From Bacteroidales bacterium (lineage in GTDB: Bacteria > Bacteroidota > Bacteroidia > Bacteroidales > UBA3824): a DNA stretch of 47,629 nucleotides. The notes under the pieces were generated by a model that had not been told where the DNA came from, ran no database searches, and saw only the letters and a list, made by a program, of their open reading frames with translations. Shown piece by piece: positions 8,165 through 18,121 of the stretch; position 1 is the first letter of the stretch, and every line of letters starts with the position of its first letter. The position numbers and the translations under genes were made by a program. The stretch is taken from positions 1 through 47,629 of the forward strand of contig JAFXZT010000007.1 in NCBI GenBank assembly GCA_017541145.1, written 5' to 3'.

Positions 8165-9595
8165 CTACTTGAAGGTTACAGAAGCGCGACGATTTTTAGA
8201 GCGTCCTGCTGCGGTTTTGTTGTCGGCAATCGGTTCGTTCGGACCTTTGCTTTCGCACTCGATGTTTTCAGCAGGTGCACCTAATTTAACCATATAATCG
8301 CGCAGAGCCTCGGCGCGTTTCTGACCGCACTTCATGTTTGCCTCCAATGAACCCGTATTGTCGGTGTGACCCGCGATGACAATCTTGAGACTTCTATCGG
8401 CATTCATTGCTTTACAGATAGCTTGGATAGCTGCATTGGTCTTGTCATCGAGTGTGATGTTGGAACCTCCACTACCAAAGTATACTGTAGCATTGATGTT
8501 CTTGAGGAGATTCTCGGCTTCAGCTTTTGTTTGCTCAGCAACAATCTTGGCTTTTGCAGCACTGTCGGCAGCTGCTTTTTCTCGAGCAGCCTTCTCTGCT
8601 GCAAGTCGTTCTTCTTCAGCTTTCTGTTTAGCTAAGCGTTCGGCTTCTGCTTTCTCTGCGGCAAGACGTTCTGCCTCGTTGTCTACTGCGGGCTTTTGCT
8701 CTACTACCTTTTTTGTACCCTTATTCCAACCGAAATCTACTGCCACTTTCACTCCAAAGCGAACTGTATGCAGTTTGTCGGTTGCTTGAGAGTTGAACGA
8801 GCCGGCGTAATCAATCTGTGTCGGGTTTATCTCGTTGATTACGAGCATAGGGGTTGATTTTGATTCGTCTATGATGTTGGTGAATCCGTAGCCAAAATAT
8901 AGACCCATGTACAATCCCCAATGATCTTTGAGTTTAGTACGTACTCCGGCATCGGCAATCAGGCTGCTACCGATTTTGGTTTTGTTTTCAAATTTAGCAT
9001 CGAAAACGTCATCGTATGTAGTAAAACCATGTTCCGGCATATCGCTTACTACATACGTACCGAGAGCAGGGTATGTACCGGAGAGTGTGTAGCTGCCGTC
9101 TTTGGCTTCGTACTTACCGCCGACATGCATATCGAGCGAAAGACCTAAGCCTCCAATGAAGTCCCATTTGTCATTGATTGACTTACGATATAAGCACTCT
9201 ACAGGTATGCTTAGAATGCTAACGCTTTGACGCTCTTTCCAGTTGTTGTATGTTGTGTTGAGGTCGAAACTAAGGTTCGGGTTGCTTGGGTGAATAAGTC
9301 CGGTGGTTTTCTCTTCGTAGTTGTAGACTGCTGAGGCATGCGCCAATGAATATTGCAGACCTACGCCCAAACCGATGTTATCGGTAAAGAAATGTTCAAA
9401 GAACAAACCGGTTTCGATGCCACCACCTGCATTTTTGTCTCCATTTGCGGCATCATAAACCAATGAATTAAGTCCGCCACCGAAATTAATTCCTATATAG
9501 TTGTTGTCTTCGTATTGCTGAGCACTGCCCGTGATGGACAATGCTACAGCTGTGAAGACGGTTATTATACGTTTATTTTTCATATATACTTTCAT
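8165..9595 (-). CDS. OmpA-family outer-membrane protein with N-terminal beta-barrel
   Basis: The 476-residue protein has a signal peptide (cleavage probably after ITGSA, residue ~25), an eight-strand-like barrel domain of about 250 residues with repeated Gly/aromatic patterns, an alanine/glutamate/lysine-rich helical linker at about 300-350 (repeats of AEKAEAERLA type, likely coiled coil), and a C-terminal OmpA domain (IAGHTDNTGS, CGQKRAEALRDYM, GRSKNRRASV) that binds peptidoglycan. The second Met, MKNKRII at residue 5, could be the true start. It begins 19 bp after the giant adhesin ends and shares its terminator, so the two are likely one transcript; the OmpA protein may tie the adhesin export or surface layer to the cell wall, but that is inference. 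Confidence 0.9.
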   Translation of the reverse strand: MKVYMKNKRIITVFTAVALSITGSAQQYEDNNYIGINFGGGLNSLVYDAANGDKNAGGGIETGLFFEHFFTDNIGLGVGLQYSLAHASAVYNYEEKTTGLIHPSNPNLSFDLNTTYNNWKERQSVSILSIPVECLYRKSINDKWDFIGGLGLSLDMHVGGKYEAKDGSYTLSGTYPALGTYVVSDMPEHGFTTYDDVFDAKFENKTKIGSSLIADAGVRTKLKDHWGLYMGLYFGYGFTNIIDESKSTPMLVINEINPTQIDYAGSFNSQATDKLHTVRFGVKVAVDFGWNKGTKKVVEQKPAVDNEAERLAAEKAEAERLAKQKAEEERLAAEKAAREKAAADSAAKAKIVAEQTKAEAENLLKNINATVYFGSGGSNITLDDKTNAAIQAICKAMNADRSLKIVIAGHTDNTGSLEANMKCGQKRAEALRDYMVKLGAPAENIECESKGPNEPIADNKTAAGRSKNRRASVTFK

Positions 9596-9614
9596 TTATT
9601 AGTGTTTAACATGT

Positions 9615-12600
9615 TTACTTCCTAATCACCTTTACTCCGATACCATCAACACTTATCAGATAAGTGCCGGTAGGATATGCGCTCAAGTTTATGGAAGTAC
9701 TGTTACCGTTGAATGTGCGGACTTCAATAACCTTACCCATAATATTGACAATTCGCAAGCTGTGTTCAAAGTTTTCTGAGTCTTCGATAGAAACCGTTGC
9801 ATCGTTTGCTATCGGGTTAGGCGATACGCGAACTGTGGCAACTTTCTTAGGCGCACCATAGAGTGTCTTTACGTCGGTCTGAGGACAGGTGTAAGTAGAT
9901 ACTCCGTTCATCTTGGTGCTTATGAAATACTCACCCGTTAAACCGCCAACTTGGCGATAGTAATAGTCTGTTGCACCGCTGATGGCTTGCCATGCTGCGT
10001 TGCTATTGTCACGATGATACCATTGGATGTCAGTTAAACATTCACATGTATTTACTACAGCTATCACGTTTTCGTAGAGAGGTACAGTGTATGTCTCAGG
10101 CAGATTTACGTGGAATGACACTATTATCGGGTCGCTCTCGAATGCCAAAAATTCGCTGTTGCGGAAGAAAACTTTCATGCTGTAATCACCGGTAGTAAGG
10201 TCGGCAGGTATATTGAGGTCGATAGTGCCTTCGTTTCCTATTGTGGTAAGGTAAGTCCAATCAACGTCAGTAAATCTGTTGTCATCAAATTCAACTTTGT
10301 ATTGATCGGGTTCGCCGACACTGAGGTAGTATTTCAGACGATAGCTGCTACCATTGCAATATCCATAAGTATATATTTCAAAACCATTTTGCACTTCACT
10401 ATCGGCAGCCTCTGCCTTATGATTAGTAGCCATAACAAAAGGTCTTCCGAAATTAGCTACAATGTTTACAGCTCCTGTTACTACTACTTTTATAGTGCCA
10501 TCTTCGTTTACTTCAGCACCGTTGCTCCAACTTGAGAGAATGTACCCCTCGGCAGCAGTAGCTTTTATTATTATTTCAGTGCCAGGTTCTACAGTGTATG
10601 TACCGTCTTCGTTCTTGATGATGTCATCACCATAAACTTCCACAGTACCACCTTCGCTATTGTTGGCTGTAACGGTGAAAGTGTAAGTTGTACGCTTCCA
10701 TTGTGCATACAGTGTTAAGTTGCCTATAACTTTGTATGAATCACCCGGTTTGTAAGTATCGCCAGAGCCATCTTCCTTGGTATTCCAATTTGCAAATTGT
10801 ATACCCTCCGTTGTGGTGAACGCATTTTCAAGAATTGTGGCAGTTGAATTCTTTTCGTATGGGTTGTTCTCATCGACTGTTGTGCCCTCTCCACCATTAG
10901 CGAAGTAGTTGACACTGTAGCCTGTAGTTACCCACAACTCTTGACCCTTTCTGACAATCGTAAAGCCAGATTCGCCATCATTCTCGCAAACGAACTGAGC
11001 TGCTGTATTGGCGTCAATATATTCGCTCGTCAAGGTTAACTGACCTTCGCGAGATTGTGTCTGATCGCCAATATTATTAAGGCATACAGAGATCTTGGCT
11101 CCAGTCAATGGTCCTACGATAGACAATTTCTGCTCTACACGAATACCTCTACCGGTATAAGTTGCAACATTATCATAGATTTGCGGACTACCTGAAATAC
11201 TCATTGAGGTATATTGATGTATAGCGCTGAAACCATAGTTATGCATAATTGCAACTTCATCAGATACTGAAAGTGATCCAAGATTATAAATTGCGCCACC
11301 CCAGCCTAATGCCTTATTATAAATAACTTGTGCATCGCCAGACAACGAAACCGAACCATTATAAGAAGTAGCAATGCCACCACCGGAATAATTTTCGGTG
11401 CGGTTTCCAATAATAGTACCACCAGACATATTTACAGTACCTTCAACATGCAAACCAGCACCAGCTGGAGTTGCGCCAGAACCCGGATAATAGCCACCTG
11501 CTATATAGCCGCCAATTACTTTCACTACACCAGTTCCTTCAACAGGCGTTACTTCTGTACCGACCTTTGACACAGAAACTGCATAGTAGTCTTCAAGAGT
11601 TATATAATGCACAGAATTGTCATTATCTTCGATATTCAAAGTAGCATCGGTTGGTACACTTATAACACTACCCTCTCCTGTTCGTAGAATACCATGACCA
11701 TTCAAATCAAGAGTAAGAGTACCACTCGGAACTGTGATTGTACTTGTAGGCTTTACATCTCTGATAAGTTTGAGTGTGCTACCATCTACCCAAGCATCAA
11801 GTGCCTCTTCAAGAGTTTCGTATTCAGTAGTTGTGCCGTCACTTGCGATTATAGTTGCCACAGGTGCAATAGCTAACTTCAACTGTCCATCGTCGTTCTT
11901 CCTTACAATGTAGAGTTCATCATCGTTGAAGAATTTTGTGATGTCGTTGTAGTCCGTATTCGTGCTGTTGGTGAATACGCCAGGTGTTTGCATGCTCACA
12001 CCAATAGAGGCATCCTCTCCCATTTCACCTTCAACGGTTATATATGCCCCATCAGTCAGATAAATATTACAAATGCCATTTGCATTATAATTATCCTTAA
12101 GAACGGCATTACCAGAAACATAAATGTAATTTATGTTACCCTCACAACCACCTTTATGATCATACAAAATACCGGCAACAGCTGTTCCCGCAGTTTTGTT
12201 ATTAATGATACTACCACCGTTAAGATGTAATTTACCGTTATTAATGCGGAAAGCTCCACCATAGCCAGCCTGTTGAGCCAAAGCATAGTTAGAATCTATC
12301 AAACCGCCATTCATAGTAAATTTACCAACGCCTGGCTGATGACTAATCCATCCATTAATACCAATATTAACAGCACCACCTGAATTACTACAGTTATAAC
12401 AGATTCTACCGCCATCCATTATTGCATGTGAATCAATACCACCTACATGAAGTCCACCACCACTACCAGTTGTTTTATTACCAATGATAGTTCCGGCTTT
12501 CATTGTAAAGGTTGCTCGACCTACATAAATACCTGCACCGGCTTGATAAGTTTCTCCACTTCTATTACCAACGCAATAAAGTCCTGTCTGACCACCTGCA

Positions 12601-15600
12601 ATATAACCACCAGTAATCTTTACAGTACCTGTTCCGTCTGTAATGCTTTCGGTTCCATCATCTGCAACAGATTTAGCAACATAATTCTCCAAGGTTACAT
12701 AGTGAACGCGATTAGGATCACTATCTATCATAGTGAGGTTTGTAGTAGGATCGTCGGAATTGCCAACTTGGAGAACTGTCTTGCCTCCAGTCATAAGAAT
12801 ACCATGACCGTTCAAATCAAGAGTAAGAGTACCACTCGGAGCAACAATTGTGTTCACAGTCTCAATATCGCTAAGAAGTTGGAGTGTACTACCATCTACC
12901 CAAGCTTCGAGTGCAGCTGCGAAATTGGTGTACACTGTTGTTGTACCATCAACCGTTACGCTTGCTACTGGCGGAATATAGAGTTCAAGTTGACCATCGT
13001 CGTTCTTCTTAACGACATAAGTCTCATCGTCGCTGAAGAACTTAGAAAGGTCGTTGAGAGCAGTATTCTCGCTGCTGGTGAATACGCCAGGAGTCTCCAT
13101 AGTCACGCCTACGATAGCGTCTTCACCGAGGGCACCAGTAACATTGATTATGCCGTATTTCAAATTAAGGTTACATTCTTTATCACCATTAAAATTACCA
13201 CGTACAACGGGGCTACCTGAAATAGAGAAATTACCTCCACCTATTGCTCCGCCAGGGCCAAAGTTTTCTGTTATAATACCGCCATTTATATTTAAGTCAG
13301 CAGCATACTCATTTATACATAAACGAATAGCTGAATAAGCCGAATTTTCGTTAGGTACGGTATTATGTTTTATTTCGCCACCGTTTATTGTACATTCGGC
13401 TGGTCCATGACCGTATGGCTTATAACTTATAACTTCGATAGCGCCGCCAAATTGCGCTGCGTTACCAATAAGAGCACCTCCGTTCATCGTAAAGACGCCC
13501 TTCGACTCACCGTCACCGGTAACTTGTACTGCACCGCCGGTATACCATTGTTCGTGTTTTCCGTTGCCGAAGATAGTACCACCGTTCATAGTGAAGGTGC
13601 CGCCATCAACGTTTACACCACCGCCAACTTTACGTCCGCCATAGTTACCGGTCGAGCCAATACCGCCGGTAATGTAGCCGCCAGTAAATGAATACTCAGT
13701 CTCCGTTTCGCTCAGCGTTGCTAAGCCAGATTTATTTGGTGTATAGTAATGTACTGGGCCATCGCTATGGTTATCAACCAATTCCAAGTTAGCACCAGTT
13801 CCAACAAACAATACACTACCGCTGCTGCCAGTCTTCTTGAGAGCATGACCGTTCAAGTCGAGCGTATGGTCGCCAGCAGAAACGTTGATTGTGCTTTCGG
13901 TCTCTACATCATTTAGGAGATGTAAGATTGTTCCGTCTACCCAATCTGTAACGGCAGCTTCCAATGTTTGATAGTATACTGTTGTTTCGCTGTTTGAAAT
14001 GCTAGCAACATAGCTTGCATTAGCGAAAGCAAGTTGGTGTGTAGGATGATCCACTACAACATTTCTGTCTGGATCTTCACTTACGAAGTAGTTTACATAA
14101 GAATATGCAGCAGAATTGTCAGGAATTCCATCTGTAAAGATACTGAATGCATTTGTTGCCCATACATAAATAATTGCGTCTGAAGATAATGCTCCAGTAA
14201 AATTCACTTTTGGATATGAACCGTCTCTATCATAAAGAAGTAAATTTCTCTTTCCGGCAGAATTGTGAACCTTTGGACTTCCTCCAGAAATTGTCAATCG
14301 AGCAGCATATACCATTACCTGGCCATCAGCATAACCGCCATCACCATTATTACCATAAATATCAGCAGTGCCACCCAAAATAAATGTTGCTGTTTCTGTT
14401 TCGGCCCATACAGCACCACCACCATGGTAAGTATTTGATTCTGCAACACTGTTACCGGTAATAGTACCGCCAACCATTTCAAATGTACCTTTCCAGAATT
14501 GAACAGCACCACCAAAGTCGGCAGTATTACCAGTAAGTGTACCGCCAGTCATTTTACAATAACCGAAGTTATCTATTAAGATTGCACCACCACGTTTGTA
14601 ATTACCAGCCTGATATCCTGTACCACCAGTAATATAACCACCGGCAATACCTTCCGGACGGGTAGTTCCGCCAGTACGGGTTGGATTGCTATCTTCTATG
14701 GTAAGTTTATTAGCTTCACCATCAATATAGAAAATAGTTTTAGGTGTTGCGGTCTGTCTGAGACCAAAACCATTTAGGTCAAAAGTCTTTTCTCCAGTAA
14801 CATAGATTTGATCAGAAATCTCCACATCAGCAAGAAGCGTTAGCGTGCTACCATCTACCCAAGCTTCGAGAGCCTCGGCAAAAGTTGAGTAGCGTGTAGT
14901 TGTAGTTCCATTTATTACGCTGGCAACGGCAGGATCTTCCCACTTTGCATAAACATTAGTTACAGCTTCTGTAATTGCAGTGTTGAAATCGAACTCAGTA
15001 GTACAATCAGCATCTGCATACCAGCCAGCAAAAGATTTTCCTTCTTTTGTAGGATTAGCCGGTTTTGTAGCTTTTTGTCCCGATTCAACTTCCTGAGTTT
15101 TTACGCTTGAGCCACCGTTAGTATTGAAAATAACGTAACTCTTGTTGAGTGTATTACCTTTATTGTCCTGAACTACCCCATTTCTCTCAAAAATGATTAC
15201 ACCATTAGGATAATTGGATGGAACCTCATAATTAGGATGATTTTGTGGTTCATAACGACTTTCAAGAGAAAAAGTACTTCCCTCAGTATCTGTTATATTT
15301 ACATATAAAGTCGTATTGGCAAATAACTGAATTGCACCATGATTGTAAGCAGAAACCTTACAATTGCCTTTTATTGTCAGGTATAAGTCAACATCTGCAT
15401 TTCCACCAACAGTAAATGCGGAACACCACTCGTCACCAATTATCGAAGCATTGTCCAATGTGATGTTGACAATCATCTTTTCACCCGACCAATTTCGGAT
15501 TTGCAATGCAGGGTTTGCTGTACATGAACCGGTAAGAACATAATCTCCCGTATATTGTACAGCAGAAACCTTATCATTTTCAGTATGACCACCAGCATTA

Positions 15601-15734
15601 CCCTGAGTGTAACCATCAGACCGAATCGTAATTTTTCCTTCGTTTAGGTTTAACGTCTTCGTTTGAGCCCACGCTACAGTACTTAAGCACCACAGCATGA
15701 TAAAGGCGAATGTTGTTAATATTTTTTTTAGCAT
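9615..15734 (-). CDS. Giant T9SS-type modular surface adhesin (2039 aa)
   Basis: A signal peptide (residues 1-23, ending TVAWAQ) leads into a beta-helix-like chain. Four repeated modules of about 300-370 residues begin near residues 275, 580, 930 and 1300, each opening with a variant of FAEALEAWVDGSTLTLL and DLNGHGI, then many short MTGGTIxGN / GGA turns typical of right-handed beta-helices. Listeria-Bacteroides (InlB B / Flg_new) repeats occur at about 205-270 (GKSFAGWYADADCTTEF) and 1605-1690 (ANWNTKEDGSGDTY). The last ~75 residues are a type A T9SS sorting tail (VSPNPIANDATVSI ... YPTGTYLISVDG). It is expected on the cell surface, mediating attachment. Upstream lie a G12 tract, a hairpin and a dyad. 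Repeated modules share near-identical DNA, allowing recombination. Confidence 0.85.
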   Translation of the reverse strand: MLKKILTTFAFIMLWCLSTVAWAQTKTLNLNEGKITIRSDGYTQGNAGGHTENDKVSAVQYTGDYVLTGSCTANPALQIRNWSGEKMIVNITLDNASIIGDEWCSAFTVGGNADVDLYLTIKGNCKVSAYNHGAIQLFANTTLYVNITDTEGSTFSLESRYEPQNHPNYEVPSNYPNGVIIFERNGVVQDNKGNTLNKSYVIFNTNGGSSVKTQEVESGQKATKPANPTKEGKSFAGWYADADCTTEFDFNTAITEAVTNVYAKWEDPAVASVINGTTTTRYSTFAEALEAWVDGSTLTLLADVEISDQIYVTGEKTFDLNGFGLRQTATPKTIFYIDGEANKLTIEDSNPTRTGGTTRPEGIAGGYITGGTGYQAGNYKRGGAILIDNFGYCKMTGGTLTGNTADFGGAVQFWKGTFEMVGGTITGNSVAESNTYHGGGAVWAETETATFILGGTADIYGNNGDGGYADGQVMVYAARLTISGGSPKVHNSAGKRNLLLYDRDGSYPKVNFTGALSSDAIIYVWATNAFSIFTDGIPDNSAAYSYVNYFVSEDPDRNVVVDHPTHQLAFANASYVASISNSETTVYYQTLEAAVTDWVDGTILHLLNDVETESTINVSAGDHTLDLNGHALKKTGSSGSVLFVGTGANLELVDNHSDGPVHYYTPNKSGLATLSETETEYSFTGGYITGGIGSTGNYGGRKVGGGVNVDGGTFTMNGGTIFGNGKHEQWYTGGAVQVTGDGESKGVFTMNGGALIGNAAQFGGAIEVISYKPYGHGPAECTINGGEIKHNTVPNENSAYSAIRLCINEYAADLNINGGIITENFGPGGAIGGGNFSISGSPVVRGNFNGDKECNLNLKYGIINVTGALGEDAIVGVTMETPGVFTSSENTALNDLSKFFSDDETYVVKKNDDGQLELYIPPVASVTVDGTTTVYTNFAAALEAWVDGSTLQLLSDIETVNTIVAPSGTLTLDLNGHGILMTGGKTVLQVGNSDDPTTNLTMIDSDPNRVHYVTLENYVAKSVADDGTESITDGTGTVKITGGYIAGGQTGLYCVGNRSGETYQAGAGIYVGRATFTMKAGTIIGNKTTGSGGGLHVGGIDSHAIMDGGRICYNCSNSGGAVNIGINGWISHQPGVGKFTMNGGLIDSNYALAQQAGYGGAFRINNGKLHLNGGSIINNKTAGTAVAGILYDHKGGCEGNINYIYVSGNAVLKDNYNANGICNIYLTDGAYITVEGEMGEDASIGVSMQTPGVFTNSTNTDYNDITKFFNDDELYIVRKNDDGQLKLAIAPVATIIASDGTTTEYETLEEALDAWVDGSTLKLIRDVKPTSTITVPSGTLTLDLNGHGILRTGEGSVISVPTDATLNIEDNDNSVHYITLEDYYAVSVSKVGTEVTPVEGTGVVKVIGGYIAGGYYPGSGATPAGAGLHVEGTVNMSGGTIIGNRTENYSGGGIATSYNGSVSLSGDAQVIYNKALGWGGAIYNLGSLSVSDEVAIMHNYGFSAIHQYTSMSISGSPQIYDNVATYTGRGIRVEQKLSIVGPLTGAKISVCLNNIGDQTQSREGQLTLTSEYIDANTAAQFVCENDGESGFTIVRKGQELWVTTGYSVNYFANGGEGTTVDENNPYEKNSTATILENAFTTTEGIQFANWNTKEDGSGDTYKPGDSYKVIGNLTLYAQWKRTTYTFTVTANNSEGGTVEVYGDDIIKNEDGTYTVEPGTEIIIKATAAEGYILSSWSNGAEVNEDGTIKVVVTGAVNIVANFGRPFVMATNHKAEAADSEVQNGFEIYTYGYCNGSSYRLKYYLSVGEPDQYKVEFDDNRFTDVDWTYLTTIGNEGTIDLNIPADLTTGDYSMKVFFRNSEFLAFESDPIIVSFHVNLPETYTVPLYENVIAVVNTCECLTDIQWYHRDNSNAAWQAISGATDYYYRQVGGLTGEYFISTKMNGVSTYTCPQTDVKTLYGAPKKVATVRVSPNPIANDATVSIEDSENFEHSLRIVNIMGKVIEVRTFNGNSTSINLSAYPTGTYLISVDGIGVKVIRK
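11686..11730. repeat. Intragenic direct repeat copy A in the adhesin gene
   Basis: These 45 bp match 12796-12840 with a single mismatch (A at 11700, G at 12810). They encode the same SGTLTLDLNGHGI segment in modules 3 and 4. Confidence 0.9.
12796..12840. repeat. Intragenic direct repeat copy B in the adhesin gene
   Basis: Partner of 11686-11730, 1110 bp away. Exchange between them would remove one module in frame, because 1110 is a multiple of three. Confidence 0.9.
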
Positions 15735-15785
15735 ATTTAATTTAATTTAGAGTTGTTAATAATCTTGTATATATAAAACGCACTT

Positions 15786-15820
15786 AGGCGATGCCTTCTC
15801 GCATAGAGAAAACATCGCCT
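15786..15820 (-). promoter_or_regulatory. Stable hairpin in the adhesin 5' untranslated region
   Basis: Arms AGGCGATG and CATCGCCT (8 bp) enclose a second 5-bp pairing (TTCTC / GAGAA). It lies 52 bp before the adhesin start. There is no T tract after it, so an RNA-stability or translation element fits better than a terminator. Confidence 0.5.
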
Positions 15821-15867
15821 ATTTATGGTGGAATAAATATAATAATTTTAGCCCTTATTAACCGCGA

Positions 15868-15879
15868 GGGGGGGGGGGG
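15868..15879. repeat. G12 homopolymer upstream of the adhesin
   Basis: Twelve consecutive G on the plus strand (C12 in the coding sense) in very AT-rich DNA, 134 bp before the adhesin start codon. Tracts of this length are prone to slipped-strand change. Confidence 0.85.
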
Positions 15880-15944
15880 CTGATTATCAATAAGTTACAC
15901 AAGTATAAGTTAATGCTATTCATAGGTCTATTATTTGTATTATA

Positions 15945-15975
15945 TGCGTAATTTATTAAACTATATTATTACGCA
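15945..15975. repeat. 8-bp inverted repeat upstream of the adhesin
   Basis: TGCGTAAT (15945-15952) and ATTACGCA (15968-15975) form a perfect dyad with a 15-bp spacer. It could be an operator or weak hairpin. Confidence 0.4.
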
Positions 15976-16177
15976 AAAGAAAACGCTCAAATTTATATAA
16001 AAAAAAATTAAAAAAATTTTAACTTTGTTCATAGAAATTTCATTTAAAAACAAAAAAATTGCAATGTAACAGCAAAGAAATTTTCAAAATCGAAGATTAG
16101 TATTTTTAGTTGTTTAATTTATAGAATTCGTTTTAATTCATTTAATTAGGTGATAAATTAAAATTCAGAAATTCTCC

Positions 16178-18103
16178 CTACAATCGCCAGCCGGCAACAA
16201 GTACATCATCAGTTTGCTCGGCAGGACCTTGCCAATTGATGTAATACGATTTCATGATTTCAAGCTGAGTGTTCATCGGCAAAAGATGTATTTCCATAAG
16301 CAAATCTTTGTAAGCTTGTGATGACATCTTTACATTGGTGAATCCGCTGAATTGTGAAACAAATCCGTCGGTACTCAAATACAAACAATCACCGTATTTC
16401 AATTGCAATTGTTCTGAAACAAACGGTCGCTCTTTGATGTAAACCCCTACAGGATTGCGAGTTGCTTTCAATTGACAAAACTCGTTGTTACGAATATAAT
16501 ACAAAGGAATAAACGCGCCGGAATATTCAAGCACGTAAGTTTGTTTGTTGATTACCATAAGCCCGATATCCATTCCGTCCATCTGACCTTTTGTCATATC
16601 GTTCTGATGCAGAATATCTTTCACCATTTTGCGCAAACGTTCAAGGATTTCGCTCGCTCTACGTTCACCACTTAAAGCGATTTCCTGTAGCGACGACATC
16701 CCGATCATACTCATTGTTGCACCCGGTACGCCGTGACCTGTACAATCCGCAACTACAAGCATTTCGTAATACTCGTCATCATAATGCCAATAAAAGTCAC
16801 CGGAAACTACATTTTGAGGTCTGAACAACAAAAATTTGTCAGAAAAAAACTTTCCGAAACTCTGTTTGGAAGGTAATAATGCCGACTGAATTTTCTGAGC
16901 ATAACGAATTCTCACATTCATTGCATTTTGTTGTGACAAAAATTCGATATTCAGTTTGCGAACTTTACTGTACTTTCTACCAAGAAAAACACTGATACCA
17001 ATCACAATTCCAAGTACAAAAATCAAAACCGAAATCAAAATAATCTGAAATCTTAAATCGAATTCTAATTTTGCAAGTTCCAATTCATTTTCAAAATAGT
17101 CTTCTGTAAGTTTCAAATCCTCGATTTTTGAAGCCAACGACGCCTGATAAATACTGTCGTGAGTAAGCAATTGGTCGTGATGATAATATGCTGAACGTTT
17201 TACATCGCCTTTTGTAAGATAAATTTTTGAAAGTATGCGATATGCGGCATCACTGCTTTCGCGAAAACCGCCAAGTTTTGCAGCCTCAAGCGATTTTTTA
17301 CCGCAATACAATGCAGAATCTATCTGATGCTCATCGTAATAAATAAGCGAAAGTTTGTGATACAAATCTGCAATATTCACATACTCGCTACCGGCTCCTG
17401 AATAGTTGAGATATGTGTAATACAAATCTTTGGCTTCGGCAGTTTTTCCGATTTTTACATAAACCAAAGCCAAATTTTTCAGCGAAACAAACATCTGATT
17501 CAGGTTAACAGTTTTTCTATAACGTGCTGATTTCTTGAAACATTCTGAAGCTTCTTGATAAAATCCCTGATCAGAATATATCAATCCCATGGTGAGATAA
17601 CCGTAGCCGAGAACCTCATTATTTTCAAGCTGTTCACCATTCCAAATACATTGTTTTACATATTCGTTGGCTTTTGGATAATTGCCGAGCATATAATAAA
17701 TATTTGCCAAATTGTTGTAACCGAAAGCCTCTTGATCTCGAATTTTGTATTCTACAGCGGCGTTCAAACCGATTTCGTAATAATGTATCGCCTCTTCATA
17801 TTTACCGATATTACGATGTATTACGCCAAGATAATTATAACTTTTTACAAGCTCCTTGTAAATACCAAATTTCATCGCCATATCAGCCGCCTGTGTACTG
17901 TACTGAATTGCAACAATCGGCAACATATAGCGTGCTTGCCAAGCTATCTTGTTGTAGATGTACGGTTTCATAGTGTCGGGAACTTCCCTTGCAAGCATAC
18001 GCAAACTGTCGATTGAACGTGCTCTTTGGGCAAAAACGTGGCTTGCCGCAAATGTTTGCAGCATCACAAATAAAAATAAGATGTAATATTTAAGCCACTT
18101 CAT
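16178..18103 (-). CDS. TPR-repeat SpoIIE-type protein phosphatase (paralogue 1)
   Basis: The 641-residue protein has a signal peptide, TPR repeats over about residues 50-330 (for example YNYLGVIHRNIGKYEEAIHY), one transmembrane helix near 345-370 (LISVLIFVLGIVIGISVFLG), then a PP2C/SpoIIE domain: VVSGDFYW with Asp436, VVADCTGHGVPGA and the downstream DGMD and STDGF acidic residues for two metals. This predicts a sensor with a periplasmic TPR part and a cytoplasmic Ser/Thr phosphatase, likely acting on an anti-anti-sigma-type partner or cytoskeletal/gliding regulators. It lies 18 bp after a full-length paralogue with the same architecture. No kinase or antagonist is adjacent. Confidence 0.88.
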   Translation of the reverse strand: MKWLKYYILFLFVMLQTFAASHVFAQRARSIDSLRMLAREVPDTMKPYIYNKIAWQARYMLPIVAIQYSTQAADMAMKFGIYKELVKSYNYLGVIHRNIGKYEEAIHYYEIGLNAAVEYKIRDQEAFGYNNLANIYYMLGNYPKANEYVKQCIWNGEQLENNEVLGYGYLTMGLIYSDQGFYQEASECFKKSARYRKTVNLNQMFVSLKNLALVYVKIGKTAEAKDLYYTYLNYSGAGSEYVNIADLYHKLSLIYYDEHQIDSALYCGKKSLEAAKLGGFRESSDAAYRILSKIYLTKGDVKRSAYYHHDQLLTHDSIYQASLASKIEDLKLTEDYFENELELAKLEFDLRFQIILISVLIFVLGIVIGISVFLGRKYSKVRKLNIEFLSQQNAMNVRIRYAQKIQSALLPSKQSFGKFFSDKFLLFRPQNVVSGDFYWHYDDEYYEMLVVADCTGHGVPGATMSMIGMSSLQEIALSGERRASEILERLRKMVKDILHQNDMTKGQMDGMDIGLMVINKQTYVLEYSGAFIPLYYIRNNEFCQLKATRNPVGVYIKERPFVSEQLQLKYGDCLYLSTDGFVSQFSGFTNVKMSSQAYKDLLMEIHLLPMNTQLEIMKSYYINWQGPAEQTDDVLVAGWRL

Positions 18104-18121
18104 TGTTTTTCTAACTTTGGG

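Larger units (their letters stand above)
15735..16177. other. Upstream region of the adhesin gene
   Basis: This 443-bp gap holds, from the adhesin outward, a hairpin (15786-15820), a G12 tract (15868-15879) and an 8-bp dyad (15945-15975). On the minus strand TAAATTTG at 15988-15995 fits a -7 box but no matching -33 is seen. The rest is A/T-rich with no gene. Confidence 0.6.

Noticed and set aside
12447-13220. Open frame of about 257 codons on the plus strand inside the adhesin region
   Set aside because: Rich in Thr/Ser/Cys as expected from the reverse of Gly/Asn/Thr repeats; antisense to a clear adhesin gene.
15786-15820. Intrinsic terminator upstream of the adhesin
   Set aside because: No T tract follows on either strand and no gene ends there that needs it.
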